NCBI GenBank assembly: GCA_000438255.1
Contig: FR901953.1
Span: 12,409-40,941, forward strand
Direction: 5' to 3'
Length of the DNA stretch: 28,533 nucleotides
Source: Clostridium sp. CAG:389
GTDB lineage: Bacteria; Bacillota; Clostridia; TANB77; CAG-508
Shown here: one piece after another, positions 8,350-15,889 of the stretch
Layout of the letters: the number at the start of each line of letters is the position of its first letter
How positions within the stretch are numbered: position 1 is the stretch's first letter
Made by a program: the position numbers and the translations under genes
The notes under the pieces: model-generated
Database searches by the model: none
What the model saw: the letters and a program-made list of their open reading frames with translations, nothing else
What the model was told of the DNA's origin: nothing

Positions 8350-8474
8350 AAGGAAAAGTTGTTATCCAAGTGGTAAGATATCAATATTTTTAGTCAAAAA
8401 CATATCTGGGGTTTACCATTGGGTCTTTGACATTAAATATTGATATATTACTACTTGGATAGAAACTTTTTCTT
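8350..8474 (+). repeat. long-hairpin dispersed repeat, copy 1
   Basis: The 49-nt arms 8350-8398 and 8426-8474 pair at 44 of 49 positions (41 Watson-Crick, 3 G-U) around a 27-nt loop (8399-8425) that starts AACATATCTGGGG and ends ATTGGGTC. The core 8366-8458 matches 19052-19144 at 87 of 93 bases. An 8-base direct repeat TTTTGCAG flanks the copy (8330-8337, 8477-8484), a possible target duplication. It lies between the PflX-type gene and the thyA promoter. The family is unknown to me. Confidence 0.85.
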
Positions 8475-8509
8475 GCTTTTGCAGAAATATAAAATTATTT
8501 AAAAAAATG

Positions 8510-8538
8510 TAGAAAAATGTAATTTGGTATGTTATAAT
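8510..8538 (+). promoter_or_regulatory. probable thyA promoter
   Basis: A perfect -10 TATAAT (8533-8538) lies 41 bases before the thyA ATG. The hexamer 17 bases upstream is TAGAAA (8510-8515), not TTGACA. The same TGTAGAAA block at the same spacing precedes priA. The -10 is convincing and the -35 weak. Confidence 0.55.
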
Positions 8539-8578
8539 TCAATTGAAATAAAAGAAGTACCCCAAAGGAGGATTTAAA

Positions 8579-9436
8579 ATGACAGAGGCTGATAAACATT
8601 TTAAAGAAACTTGTAAAAAAATTTTAGAAGAAGGATATTCATCAGAAGGAACTGGTGTAAGAACGAGATGGGAAGATGGTTCAGAAGCAAACTACATATC
8701 AATTGTTGGAGTTCAAAATGTGTATGATGTTGGAAAAGAATTTCCAATGATAACATTAAGAAATAATAGTCAAACTGTAAAAAGAGCAATAGATGAAATT
8801 TTGTGGATTTGGCAAAAAAAATCAAATAAAGTGAGTGAACTAAATTCACATATTTGGGACCAATGGGCAGGAGAAGATGGAACAATAGGAAAAGCATATG
8901 GGTATCAATTTGCACAAAAATACGAATTCAAGACAAAAGAAGGAATTCAAAAAATGGACCAAGTTGATTATGCTTTATATTTGCTGAAAAATGATCCTGC
9001 AAGTCGTAGAATAATGACAAATTTATTTAATCATGCGGAACTAAAAGATATGAATTTAGAGCCTTGTGCATATTCTACACAATGGTTAGTAAAAGGTGGA
9101 AAACTTCATCTTATTTTAAATCAACGTTCACAAGATATGTTGGCAGCAAACGGATGGAACACAATGCAATATGCTGCATTATTATGTATGTTTGCACAAG
9201 TTTCAGGACTAGAAGTTGGAACTTTAACACATAATATTGGAGATTGTCATATTTATGATAGACATATTCCATTAATTAAGAAATTAATTGATGCAGAGCC
9301 TGTAGAATGTAGTCCAAAATTAGTTATTAATAATCCAACAAAAGATTTTTATGAGTTTAAAGTCGAAGATTTTGAAATTAAAGACTATGATTATAATAAA
9401 GAAATTAAACTTGGAAAAATCCCAGTTGCAATTTAA
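8579..9436 (+). CDS. thyA: thymidylate synthase ThyA
   Basis: Methylates dUMP to dTMP with 5,10-methylene-tetrahydrofolate, yielding dihydrofolate. At 285 residues it resembles the Bacillus/phage phi3T ThyA branch more than E. coli ThyA. The catalytic Cys163 is in 'EPCAYSTQW', 'SHIWDQW' is at about residues 90-96, the phosphate-binding 'SRR' at 142-144, and 'IGDCHIY' near 241. An oddity is that the usual substrate loop 'NPFN' reads 'NGWN' (191-194). The ATG has AAAGGAGG at 8564-8571. It heads thyA-folA-splB-dCMP deaminase; folA recycles the dihydrofolate it makes and the deaminase supplies dUMP. Confidence 0.95.
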   Translation: MTEADKHFKETCKKILEEGYSSEGTGVRTRWEDGSEANYISIVGVQNVYDVGKEFPMITLRNNSQTVKRAIDEILWIWQKKSNKVSELNSHIWDQWAGEDGTIGKAYGYQFAQKYEFKTKEGIQKMDQVDYALYLLKNDPASRRIMTNLFNHAELKDMNLEPCAYSTQWLVKGGKLHLILNQRSQDMLAANGWNTMQYAALLCMFAQVSGLEVGTLTHNIGDCHIYDRHIPLIKKLIDAEPVECSPKLVINNPTKDFYEFKVEDFEIKDYDYNKEIKLGKIPVAI

Positions 9437-9481
9437 TGTGTCAAGTAAAATATTTAATTATATAATAAAGGAGCATAAGAA

Positions 9482-9970
9482 ATGTTAAGTATAATAGTAG
9501 CAAAAGCGAAAAATAATATAATAGGAAAAGATAATACAATGCTTTGGAAATTACCAGATGATTTAAAAAGATTTAAAGAAAAGACAACAGGGCATACAAT
9601 AATAATGGGAAGAAAAACATTTGAATCATTAGGTGGTATTCTTCCAAATAGAATGCATATCATATTAAGTAGGAATCCAGATTTTAATATAGATTCAGAT
9701 TATGTAAAAGTCGTTCATTCTTTATTGGAATTACAACCATATATGGATGATGAAGAAGAACATTTTGTAATTGGTGGTGCTATTATTTATAATTTGTTAA
9801 TGCCATATTGCAAAAAAATGTATGTTACACAATTGGATAAGGATTTTGAAGGAGATGCATTATTTCCAAAAATTAATGAAAATGACTGGAAAGAGGTTTC
9901 AAGAGAACAAGGTCCAGATGATGGAATTAATGATTTTAAATATGAGTATATTACTTATGTAAAAAAATAA
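9482..9970 (+). CDS. folA: dihydrofolate reductase
   Basis: NADPH-dependent reduction of dihydrofolate to tetrahydrofolate, restoring the cofactor spent by ThyA; the target of trimethoprim. At 162 residues it is the standard length. The active-site acid is Asp27 in 'WKLPDDLKRFK', with Trp22 conserved; 'MGRKTFESLGG' is the NADPH-binding region and 'IGGAIIY' the second cofactor loop. AAAGGAG at 9468-9474 supports the ATG. It follows thyA by 45 bases, the classical thyA-folA pair. Confidence 0.95.
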   Translation: MLSIIVAKAKNNIIGKDNTMLWKLPDDLKRFKEKTTGHTIIMGRKTFESLGGILPNRMHIILSRNPDFNIDSDYVKVVHSLLELQPYMDDEEEHFVIGGAIIYNLLMPYCKKMYVTQLDKDFEGDALFPKINENDWKEVSREQGPDDGINDFKYEYITYVKK

Positions 9971-9975
9971 ATAAT

Positions 9976-10060
9976 AAAATAAAAGCTTTAGGTTAAACTA
10001 ATTATAATTATTGAATGAATGGAGAGAAAAAATATGTTTAAACCTAAAGCTATTTATTTT
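9976..10060 (+). promoter_or_regulatory. inverted repeat enclosing the splB ribosome site
   Basis: AGCTTTAGGTT (9984-9994) is the exact complement of AACCTAAAGCT (10041-10051). Pairing continues inward (AAAC with GTTT, one bulge) and outward along A/T runs, giving imperfect arms of about 23 nt (9976-9998, 10036-10060). The 37-nt loop holds the SD GGAG (10021-10024), and the start codon lies at the stem edge. No T tract follows, so a terminator is unlikely; translational control is possible. Confidence 0.5.
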
Positions 10061-11032
10061 GAAAAAGAAATTGAAAAATATGAATTAGGAAAACAATTAT
10101 TAGAAAAATACAAAGAAACACCAAAAGTAGAAATAGAAAACCACAACAATATAGAAGAAATGAGAAAAAAACAAAACAAAGAATTTATGGACATGAAAAA
10201 AAACCTAATAATAGGAGTTAGAAAAACACATAAATTTGTAGATAATCATAAAACATCAGACTATTTAGTACCATATACATCATCAGGATGTACAGCAGCA
10301 TGTATGTATTGTTATTTGGTATGTAATTATAACAAATGCGCATATTTAAGATTATTTGTAAATAGAGAGCAAATGCTAGACAAGATAATAAAAGTAGCAA
10401 ATAAATCAGAAAAAGACCTAACATTTGAAATTGGAAGTAATAGTGATTTGATTCTAGAAAATACAATTACAGGAAACTTGCCATGGACAATAGAAAATTT
10501 CAAAAACTCACCAAAAGGACATTTAACATTTCCAACAAAGTTTGATATGGTAAACGATATTTTAGATGTTGACCATCAAGGAAAAGTAACTGTAAGAATG
10601 AGTGTGAATCCTGAACAGATTATTAATAGAGTTGAATTCGGAACATCAAGATTAAAAGAAAGAATTGAGGCAATAAATAAATTAAAAGAAGCGGGATATA
10701 ATATTGGAATTTTGATAGCACCAGTAATAATGGTTGAAAATTGGAAAGAATTATATTTGGAATTGATAAAACGACTTTCAGAAGGGTTAACAGAAAAAGT
10801 AAAAAAAGATGTATTTTTTGAAATTATTTTTATGACATACAGTTTTGTTCATACAAAAATAAACGAAGAAGCCTTCCCAAATGCCATAAATCTGTATAAT
10901 AAAGAGTTAATGACAGGTAGAGGAAAAGGAAAATATATGTATAAAAATCAGTACAGAGAAGATGGAGAAATTTTTTTAAGGGAACAAATGAAAAAATATT
11001 TTCCTAATAATGAGATAATGTATATTGTTTAA
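10034..11032 (+). CDS. splB: spore photoproduct lyase
   Basis: Radical SAM DNA repair enzyme that reverts 5-thyminyl-5,6-dihydrothymine (spore photoproduct) to two thymines during germination. About 332 residues, a normal length. The 4Fe-4S motif CX3CX2C is Cys86, Cys90 and Cys93 in 'CTAACMYCY', immediately followed by the family's 'YLVCNYNKCAYLRLFVN', and the N-terminus 'MFKPKAIYFE' is family-like. An in-frame ATG at 10019 has no ribosome site; GGAG at 10021-10024 fits the ATG at 10034, so I use that. Its place in a thymidylate cluster is unusual; B. subtilis splB is paired with splA. Its presence suggests a spore former. Confidence 0.9.
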   Translation: MFKPKAIYFEKEIEKYELGKQLLEKYKETPKVEIENHNNIEEMRKKQNKEFMDMKKNLIIGVRKTHKFVDNHKTSDYLVPYTSSGCTAACMYCYLVCNYNKCAYLRLFVNREQMLDKIIKVANKSEKDLTFEIGSNSDLILENTITGNLPWTIENFKNSPKGHLTFPTKFDMVNDILDVDHQGKVTVRMSVNPEQIINRVEFGTSRLKERIEAINKLKEAGYNIGILIAPVIMVENWKELYLELIKRLSEGLTEKVKKDVFFEIIFMTYSFVHTKINEEAFPNAINLYNKELMTGRGKGKYMYKNQYREDGEIFLREQMKKYFPNNEIMYIV

Positions 11033-11037
11033 AAGTA

Positions 11038-11066
11038 TTGATATTTTGAAAATAATATAGTAATAT
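11038..11066 (+). promoter_or_regulatory. possible promoter for dCMP deaminase gene
   Basis: TTGATA (11038-11043) is 17 bases before TAATAT (11061-11066), about 36 bases ahead of the ATG at 11103. The -35 is good and the -10 imperfect; the gene may instead be read from thyA. Confidence 0.35.
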
Positions 11067-11102
11067 GTTCATATAAAAGATGAAATTAAAGGAGGCTTCT
11101 AT

Positions 11103-11612
11103 ATGAGCGGAGATATAAATAAAAAGAGAGAAAATTATATAAGTTGGGAAGAATATTTTATGTCAATAGCCAAATTATCGGCAATGAGAAGTAAAGATCC
11201 ATCAACACAAGTTGGAGCATGTATTGTAAGTAATGATAACAGAATTTTGTCAATTGGATATAATGGAGCACCAAATGGGTTTAGTGATGAAGAATTTCCA
11301 TGGGCAAGAGAAGGCAACAACTTAGATACAAAATATCCTTATGTTTGTCATGCAGAAATGAATGCTATTTTGAATTATAGAGGAAGTAAGAAAGATTTGG
11401 AAAATGCTAAGATATATGTTGATTTATTTCCTTGTAATGAATGTGCTAAAATTATTATCCAGTCAGGTATTAAAGAGGTTGTTTATTTGTCTGATAAATA
11501 TGCTGATTCTGATAATAATATTGCTTCAAGAAAATTGTTTGATTGTTGTGGAGTTAAATATAGAAGGATTGATTTAAAAGAAAATAAGAAAATAGAAATT
11601 GATTTAAAATAA
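11103..11612 (+). CDS. dCMP deaminase (ComEB-type)
   Basis: Zinc-dependent deamination of dCMP to dUMP, the substrate of ThyA. At 169 residues it has the cytidine/deoxycytidylate deaminase signature: HAE with His83 and catalytic Glu85, and PCNEC with Cys111 and Cys114 as the other zinc ligands. 'SKDPSTQVGACIV' and 'GYNGAPNGF' are diagnostic of dCMP deaminases as opposed to cytidine deaminases. AAAGGAGGC at 11089-11097 sets the start. With thyA and folA it forms a dTMP supply module. It is followed by a terminator shared with convergent mutS2. Confidence 0.92.
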   Translation: MSGDINKKRENYISWEEYFMSIAKLSAMRSKDPSTQVGACIVSNDNRILSIGYNGAPNGFSDEEFPWAREGNNLDTKYPYVCHAEMNAILNYRGSKKDLENAKIYVDLFPCNECAKIIIQSGIKEVVYLSDKYADSDNNIASRKLFDCCGVKYRRIDLKENKKIEIDLK

Positions 11613-11637
11613 AAATGTAATTATTATATATTAAGAA

Positions 11638-11675
11638 AGGGATTGAAGACTTGGCTTCTAATCCCTATTTTTTTT
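11638..11675. terminator. terminator between dCMP deaminase gene and mutS2
   Basis: AGGGATT (11638-11644) pairs with AATCCCT (11660-11666), extended by GAAG/CTTC with one bulge and a 6-base loop, then ATTTTTTTT on the + strand. Its right end touches the mutS2 stop, so it separates the two convergent genes; it is stronger in the + direction. Confidence 0.8.
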
Positions 11676-14037
11676 ATTTTAATTCTACAACTGTAATTCC
11701 CATTTCACCTTCACCATATGTACCTATTCTAAAAGACTTAACACGAGAATCTGATTTTAAAAATTTATGGATACCTTCACGAAGTTTTCCAGTACCTTTT
11801 CCATGAATAATTCTTACAGTTTGAAGATTTGCAATACAACAATCATCCAAAAATTTATCAATAATGAAAACAGCCTCGTCAACATTTAATCCAATAACAT
11901 TGATTTCTGAACTAACATGTTTTGCCTTAGATACAGAACTATAAGAACTTGTTGATTTATTTTTTGCTTTTTCAGTCTTGTTTATTTTTTCCAAATATTT
12001 TAAATTAACACTAAGTTTCATACTACCAACTTGAACTTGAACTTCATTTGATTTTGATACATTAGAAACTATAATTCCATTTTGTCCCAAAGTAGTTACA
12101 AAAACTTCTGTATTAGTTTTAGCTTCCTCAACTGAAATAGAAGATTTAGACTCCTTTTTAACATTTTTATTTAAATAAGACACAGAAATATTTTTGATAT
12201 CAGTATTTAATTTGTTTCTTAAATTATTTAAATCAATATTAGATTTAGAAACATCATTCATTTTAGAAATGATTTCATTTGCTTCTTCTTTTGCTTCAAG
12301 TAAAATATTTCTAGCTTGTATTTTTGCATTATTAATAATTTCTTGTTCTTGTTCATTAAGTTTTGCATTGTCACGTTCTAGTGATTTTTTTAGTTCTGAA
12401 ATTTCATTTAATTTTTTAGAAATTTCTAATTTTTCATTCTCGATTTTAGATTTATTATCATAAATATTTTTAAGCAATTCTTCAAAGTCAATATCATTTT
12501 TAGTTAAATTATTTTTAGCTTCATCAATAATAGAAGCTGGCAAGCCAAGTTTTCTACTAATTTCAAATGCATTACTTTTTCCAGGTACACCAATTAATAG
12601 ATGATATGTAGGTGATAGTGTATTTACATCAAATTCAACAGAAGCATTTTCAAAACCATCAGTTGTTAACGCATATTTTTTTAATTCTTGGTAATGTGTT
12701 GTTGCAACAGTTAAAGATGAATTAGATTTAAAGAAATCTAAAACACTGATAGCAAGTGAAGCACCTTCAACAGGGTCTGTTCCAGAGCCTAATTCATCAA
12801 CTAAAATTAATGAATTTTCTGTTGAATTTTTTACAATATCAACAATATTTGTCATATGTGCTGAAAATGTACTAAGTGATTCTGTAATACTTTGGTCATC
12901 ACCAATGTCTGCAAAAATGTTGTCAAATACATAGATTGATGATTTTGTTGATGCTGGAATATTTATCCCACTACATGCCATTGCTGTTAGTAGTCCAACT
13001 GTTTTTAGTGTAACAGTTTTACCTCCTGTATTTGGACCTGTTATAACTAATGTGTTAAAGGAGGTGCCTAATTCTAGTGAAATAGGAACAGCTTTTTGTG
13101 GGTCTAAAAGTGGATGTCTGGCATCTTTTAAAATGATTTGTTTTTGTGTATTTATGATAGGTGTTGTACCATTTATATTTCTAGAATATTTAGCTTTGGC
13201 AAAAGCAAAATCAAGTTTACCAATACATTCGATATCTTCTTTTATTTCATTTGCATATGGATAAAATAATTTACTTAATTCTTGTAGAATTCTTTCTATT
13301 TCTAGGTTTTCTTCATTTTTTAAATTAGCAAGCTCATTATTTAATTCGAAAACTGAAATTGGTTCAATAAATACTGTTGAGCCAGAACTTGAAATATCGT
13401 GTACAAATCCTTTTATTTGACCTCTATATTCATCTTTTACAGGTATTACATAACGGTCGTTTCTAATTGTAATAACATTTTCTTGTATGTATTTTGAATA
13501 TGTAGGTGAGTGTAAAAATGTATTTAATTTTGTTTTTATATCTTGCTCGATATTTCTTTGTTTTTTATGAATGGATGCTAAGTTTTTTGAAGCTCTGTCG
13601 TCAACTGTGTTTTCGTCAATTATACTGTAAGATATTTTTTCAATTATTGAACTATTTGAATATAGTTTTGAGAAAATGTCTGATAGATATGTGAATTCAG
13701 TACTTTCTAAAAAATCATTGTAAAAATATTTTTTTAGTTCATCTGACATTTTTAAGATGTTTGTTAATTCTAAAATTGATTTTATAGATAGTGTTCCATA
13801 TGATTCGATTGTTTTTATGTTTTTTGTGTTGTCTGCTATTTCAGAGATTGGTGGTGTGTTACATCTATATAAAATATTGAGTGCTTCTTCTGTTTCTTTT
13901 AACATGTTTTCTACTTCATTTTTGTCTTTTGATGGTTTTAGTGTTAAACATTTTTCTTTGCCGATGTATGTTAGGGCTTGTTTTGATAATATATCTAATA
14001 TCTTTGGATATTCTAATTTTTCTAAATAATTTCTCAT
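11674..14037 (-). CDS. mutS2: MutS2 (Smr-domain MutS homologue)
   Basis: A 787-residue MutS2, known in Bacillus and Helicobacter for suppressing recombination or for resolving collided ribosomes. From the Met at 14037: the lever/clamp region, then the ABC ATPase with Walker A GPNTGGKT (334-341), 'ITESLSTFSAHM' (signature region, about 384-395) and Walker B LILVDE (410-415). A long coiled coil (about 495-600) follows, and a C-terminal Smr nuclease-like domain of about 75 residues with 'HGKGTGKLREG'. There is no mismatch-recognition domain I, as expected for MutS2. The frame is open 18 codons further upstream, but AAAGGA lies 8 bases before the ATG at 14037. It is driven by a consensus promoter at 14083-14111. 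Confidence 0.95.
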   Translation of the reverse strand: MRNYLEKLEYPKILDILSKQALTYIGKEKCLTLKPSKDKNEVENMLKETEEALNILYRCNTPPISEIADNTKNIKTIESYGTLSIKSILELTNILKMSDELKKYFYNDFLESTEFTYLSDIFSKLYSNSSIIEKISYSIIDENTVDDRASKNLASIHKKQRNIEQDIKTKLNTFLHSPTYSKYIQENVITIRNDRYVIPVKDEYRGQIKGFVHDISSSGSTVFIEPISVFELNNELANLKNEENLEIERILQELSKLFYPYANEIKEDIECIGKLDFAFAKAKYSRNINGTTPIINTQKQIILKDARHPLLDPQKAVPISLELGTSFNTLVITGPNTGGKTVTLKTVGLLTAMACSGINIPASTKSSIYVFDNIFADIGDDQSITESLSTFSAHMTNIVDIVKNSTENSLILVDELGSGTDPVEGASLAISVLDFFKSNSSLTVATTHYQELKKYALTTDGFENASVEFDVNTLSPTYHLLIGVPGKSNAFEISRKLGLPASIIDEAKNNLTKNDIDFEELLKNIYDNKSKIENEKLEISKKLNEISELKKSLERDNAKLNEQEQEIINNAKIQARNILLEAKEEANEIISKMNDVSKSNIDLNNLRNKLNTDIKNISVSYLNKNVKKESKSSISVEEAKTNTEVFVTTLGQNGIIVSNVSKSNEVQVQVGSMKLSVNLKYLEKINKTEKAKNKSTSSYSSVSKAKHVSSEINVIGLNVDEAVFIIDKFLDDCCIANLQTVRIIHGKGTGKLREGIHKFLKSDSRVKSFRIGTYGEGEMGITVVELK

Positions 14038-14082
14038 TTTAGTGTCCTTTCTTATATAGAAATCATTTTTAACTGTAACAAT

Positions 14083-14111
14083 ATTATACATAGGTTAAAG
14101 AAATAAGTCAA
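14083..14111 (-). promoter_or_regulatory. mutS2 promoter
   Basis: On the - strand, TTGACT (14111-14106) is followed by a 17-base spacer and TATAAT (14088-14083), a near-perfect SigA promoter about 46 bases upstream of the mutS2 ATG. Confidence 0.8.
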
Positions 14112-14118
14112 ATAAAAG

Positions 14119-14147
14119 TTGACATTATGTTAAATAAAAGTTATAAT
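14119..14147 (+). promoter_or_regulatory. L,D-transpeptidase gene promoter
   Basis: TTGACA (14119-14124), a 17-base spacer and TATAAT (14142-14147) make an exact SigA consensus. It is back to back with the mutS2 promoter; the two -35 boxes are only 7 bases apart, so a regulator or polymerase on one could affect the other. Confidence 0.88.
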
Positions 14148-14205
14148 AAAAACATCGTTCTGTATAAAAATCAAAATAAAAATTTTAAATGATTAAGGAG
14201 GATTT

Positions 14206-15618
14206 ATGAAGATGAATGAAAGGGAAAAAGCAAAAAGACTTCGGAAAATTAAGTGGAAAGTAAGAATTTTTGTAATAGAATTGATCTTAATTATCACACT
14301 AGGTTGCTTCGTATTAGATATGTTTAAAAAGAAGAACCAATTTCCAGAAGAAACTATTATTAATGGTTTAGATTGTTCAAAATTAACAATAGATGATGCA
14401 ACACAGTTGTTAAAATTAAAACAAAATGAAGAGTTTATAATTATATTAAAAAATAATGATATAGTTTCATTAAAGGCTCATGATTTTGATTATTGCTTGA
14501 ATGATATAGAACCAAAATTGGAGGAAATGAAGGATAAAGCCTGGAATAGTAAGGCACAGAAAAGAGAATATCAAGTAGTATATTCATATAATGAAACAAT
14601 GCTAGAAAATAAAATTGATTCATTAGAACAAATGAGTGAAGAATATATGAAAGATAAATCAAAATCTTCTTGTTCATACAGTCAAGAAGAGAAAAAATTT
14701 ATTGCATCAAATAAAGATTCATATTATCTTGATAAAAAAGATGTTATAGATGCAATAAAAAATGCAATTGCTGCCGGAGAAAATACAGCTACAATTGGAG
14801 ATGAGTTGTATAAGGTAGAAGATCCAAAGGATTATTTAGAAGATAATAATAGAATTTCTACATATGTAGAATATCTACTTCCAAATGGAAAAAAATATAA
14901 ATTAGATGCAGATATTTTACATTTATGGCTTCCATTGGATGATGAAGGAGAACCATATTTTGATGACGAAATTTGGAAACAAAATTTAGAAGAATTTGTT
15001 TCTAATGAGTTAAAATCATTAGTAGATACTACTGGAAAGGTTAGAAGTTTTAAACCAACTGATGAAAAGAAAAGTGTTGATGTAAATCCAGGTAATTACG
15101 GATATAGGATTGATGTAAAAGCTGAACTTTTACAGTTAACACAAGACTTGTCATCAGGTAAAAATGTTATACGTAAACCTGTTTACGAAAATGAAGAAGT
15201 TTCATCAGAAAATGATGGAATTGGAAATTCTTATGTTGAAATAGATTTAACAAGACAACATGTCTGGGTCTATATTGATGGAGAGTTGAAAATAGAAACA
15301 GATTGTGTAACAGGAGACGTAAATAAAAAATATGAAACTCCAACAGGGGTGTATTATCTTAATTATAAGAGAAAAGGAAAAACGTTAGTTGGAGAAAAAG
15401 ATAAAAATGGTAAACCAGAATATGAAACTTGGGTTGATTATTGGATGCCATTTAATGGTAATATTGGACTTCATGATGCAACATGGAGAAAAGAATTTGG
15501 TGGTGATATTTATATTAAGAATGGTTCACATGGATGTGTGAATTTGCCGCCTAAAAAGGCTAAGGAAATTTTTGCTACAATTGAAAAAAATATACCTGTA
15601 ATAGTGTATAAATCTTAG
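14206..15618 (+). CDS. L,D-transpeptidase (YkuD domain), membrane anchored
   Basis: Forms L,D (3-3) cross-links or attaches proteins to peptidoglycan outside the membrane. 470 residues: a basic cytoplasmic N-terminus, one transmembrane helix (about 20-40, 'IFVIELILIITLGCFVLDMF'), a long extracytoplasmic region of the peptidoglycan-binding/VanW-associated type ('INGLDCSKLTIDDA'), and a C-terminal YkuD domain from about 345. Its catalytic motif is SHGCVN with Cys444 and His442 preceded by 'GLHDATW'. AAGGAGG at 14195-14201 lies 4 bases from the ATG at 14206 and 10 from another at 14212; either could be the start. The stop lies within the following terminator. Confidence 0.92.
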   Translation: MKMNEREKAKRLRKIKWKVRIFVIELILIITLGCFVLDMFKKKNQFPEETIINGLDCSKLTIDDATQLLKLKQNEEFIIILKNNDIVSLKAHDFDYCLNDIEPKLEEMKDKAWNSKAQKREYQVVYSYNETMLENKIDSLEQMSEEYMKDKSKSSCSYSQEEKKFIASNKDSYYLDKKDVIDAIKNAIAAGENTATIGDELYKVEDPKDYLEDNNRISTYVEYLLPNGKKYKLDADILHLWLPLDDEGEPYFDDEIWKQNLEEFVSNELKSLVDTTGKVRSFKPTDEKKSVDVNPGNYGYRIDVKAELLQLTQDLSSGKNVIRKPVYENEEVSSENDGIGNSYVEIDLTRQHVWVYIDGELKIETDCVTGDVNKKYETPTGVYYLNYKRKGKTLVGEKDKNGKPEYETWVDYWMPFNGNIGLHDATWRKEFGGDIYIKNGSHGCVNLPPKKAKEIFATIEKNIPVIVYKS

Positions 15619-15657
15619 GAGCATCTTTTTGATGCTCCTTAAACTTTTTTATTGTTT
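15617..15657. terminator. bidirectional terminator between the L,D-transpeptidase gene and dltC
   Basis: A 9-bp perfect stem, AGGAGCATC (15617-15625) with GATGCTCCT (15631-15639), has a T5 loop, then a T-rich tail on the + strand. It overlaps the transpeptidase stop codon and lies 18 bases from the convergent dltC stop. Confidence 0.85.
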
Positions 15658-15888
15658 TTATTTCAGTTTTTCTACTAAATCAGAAATTTTTTTAATATTT
15701 CTCCATGTATTAGGCTCAACCTGTGTAGGTTGAATTTCTATATCAAATTCTTCCTCTAAAGTAGTTATTAATTCAATAAATGCTAAGGAATCAAGAATTT
15801 CATTTTCTAATAGATCTATATCTCTATTTTCTTTTAATTTCGTATATCCTGTTAAATTTTCGATTATTGCTATAATTTTTTCTTCCAT
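15658..15888 (-). CDS. dltC: D-alanyl carrier protein-like (DltC)
   Basis: A 76-residue phosphopantetheine carrier. 'ILDSLAFIEL' contains the Ser that takes the 4'-phosphopantetheine arm, and the C-terminal 'TWRNIKKISDLVEKL' matches DltC more than fatty-acid ACP. In the Dlt pathway it accepts D-Ala from DltA for teichoic-acid D-alanylation. The frame is open 14 codons further upstream, overlapping dltA, but GGAGG nine bases before the ATG at 15888 decides the start. It begins 1 base after the dltA stop, so the genes are co-transcribed. No dltB or dltD follows; the next gene is convergent. Because the ligase is frameshifted, this carrier could be idle or serve another ligase. Confidence 0.8.
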   Translation of the reverse strand: MEEKIIAIIENLTGYTKLKENRDIDLLENEILDSLAFIELITTLEEEFDIEIQPTQVEPNTWRNIKKISDLVEKLK

Positions 15889-15889
15889 T

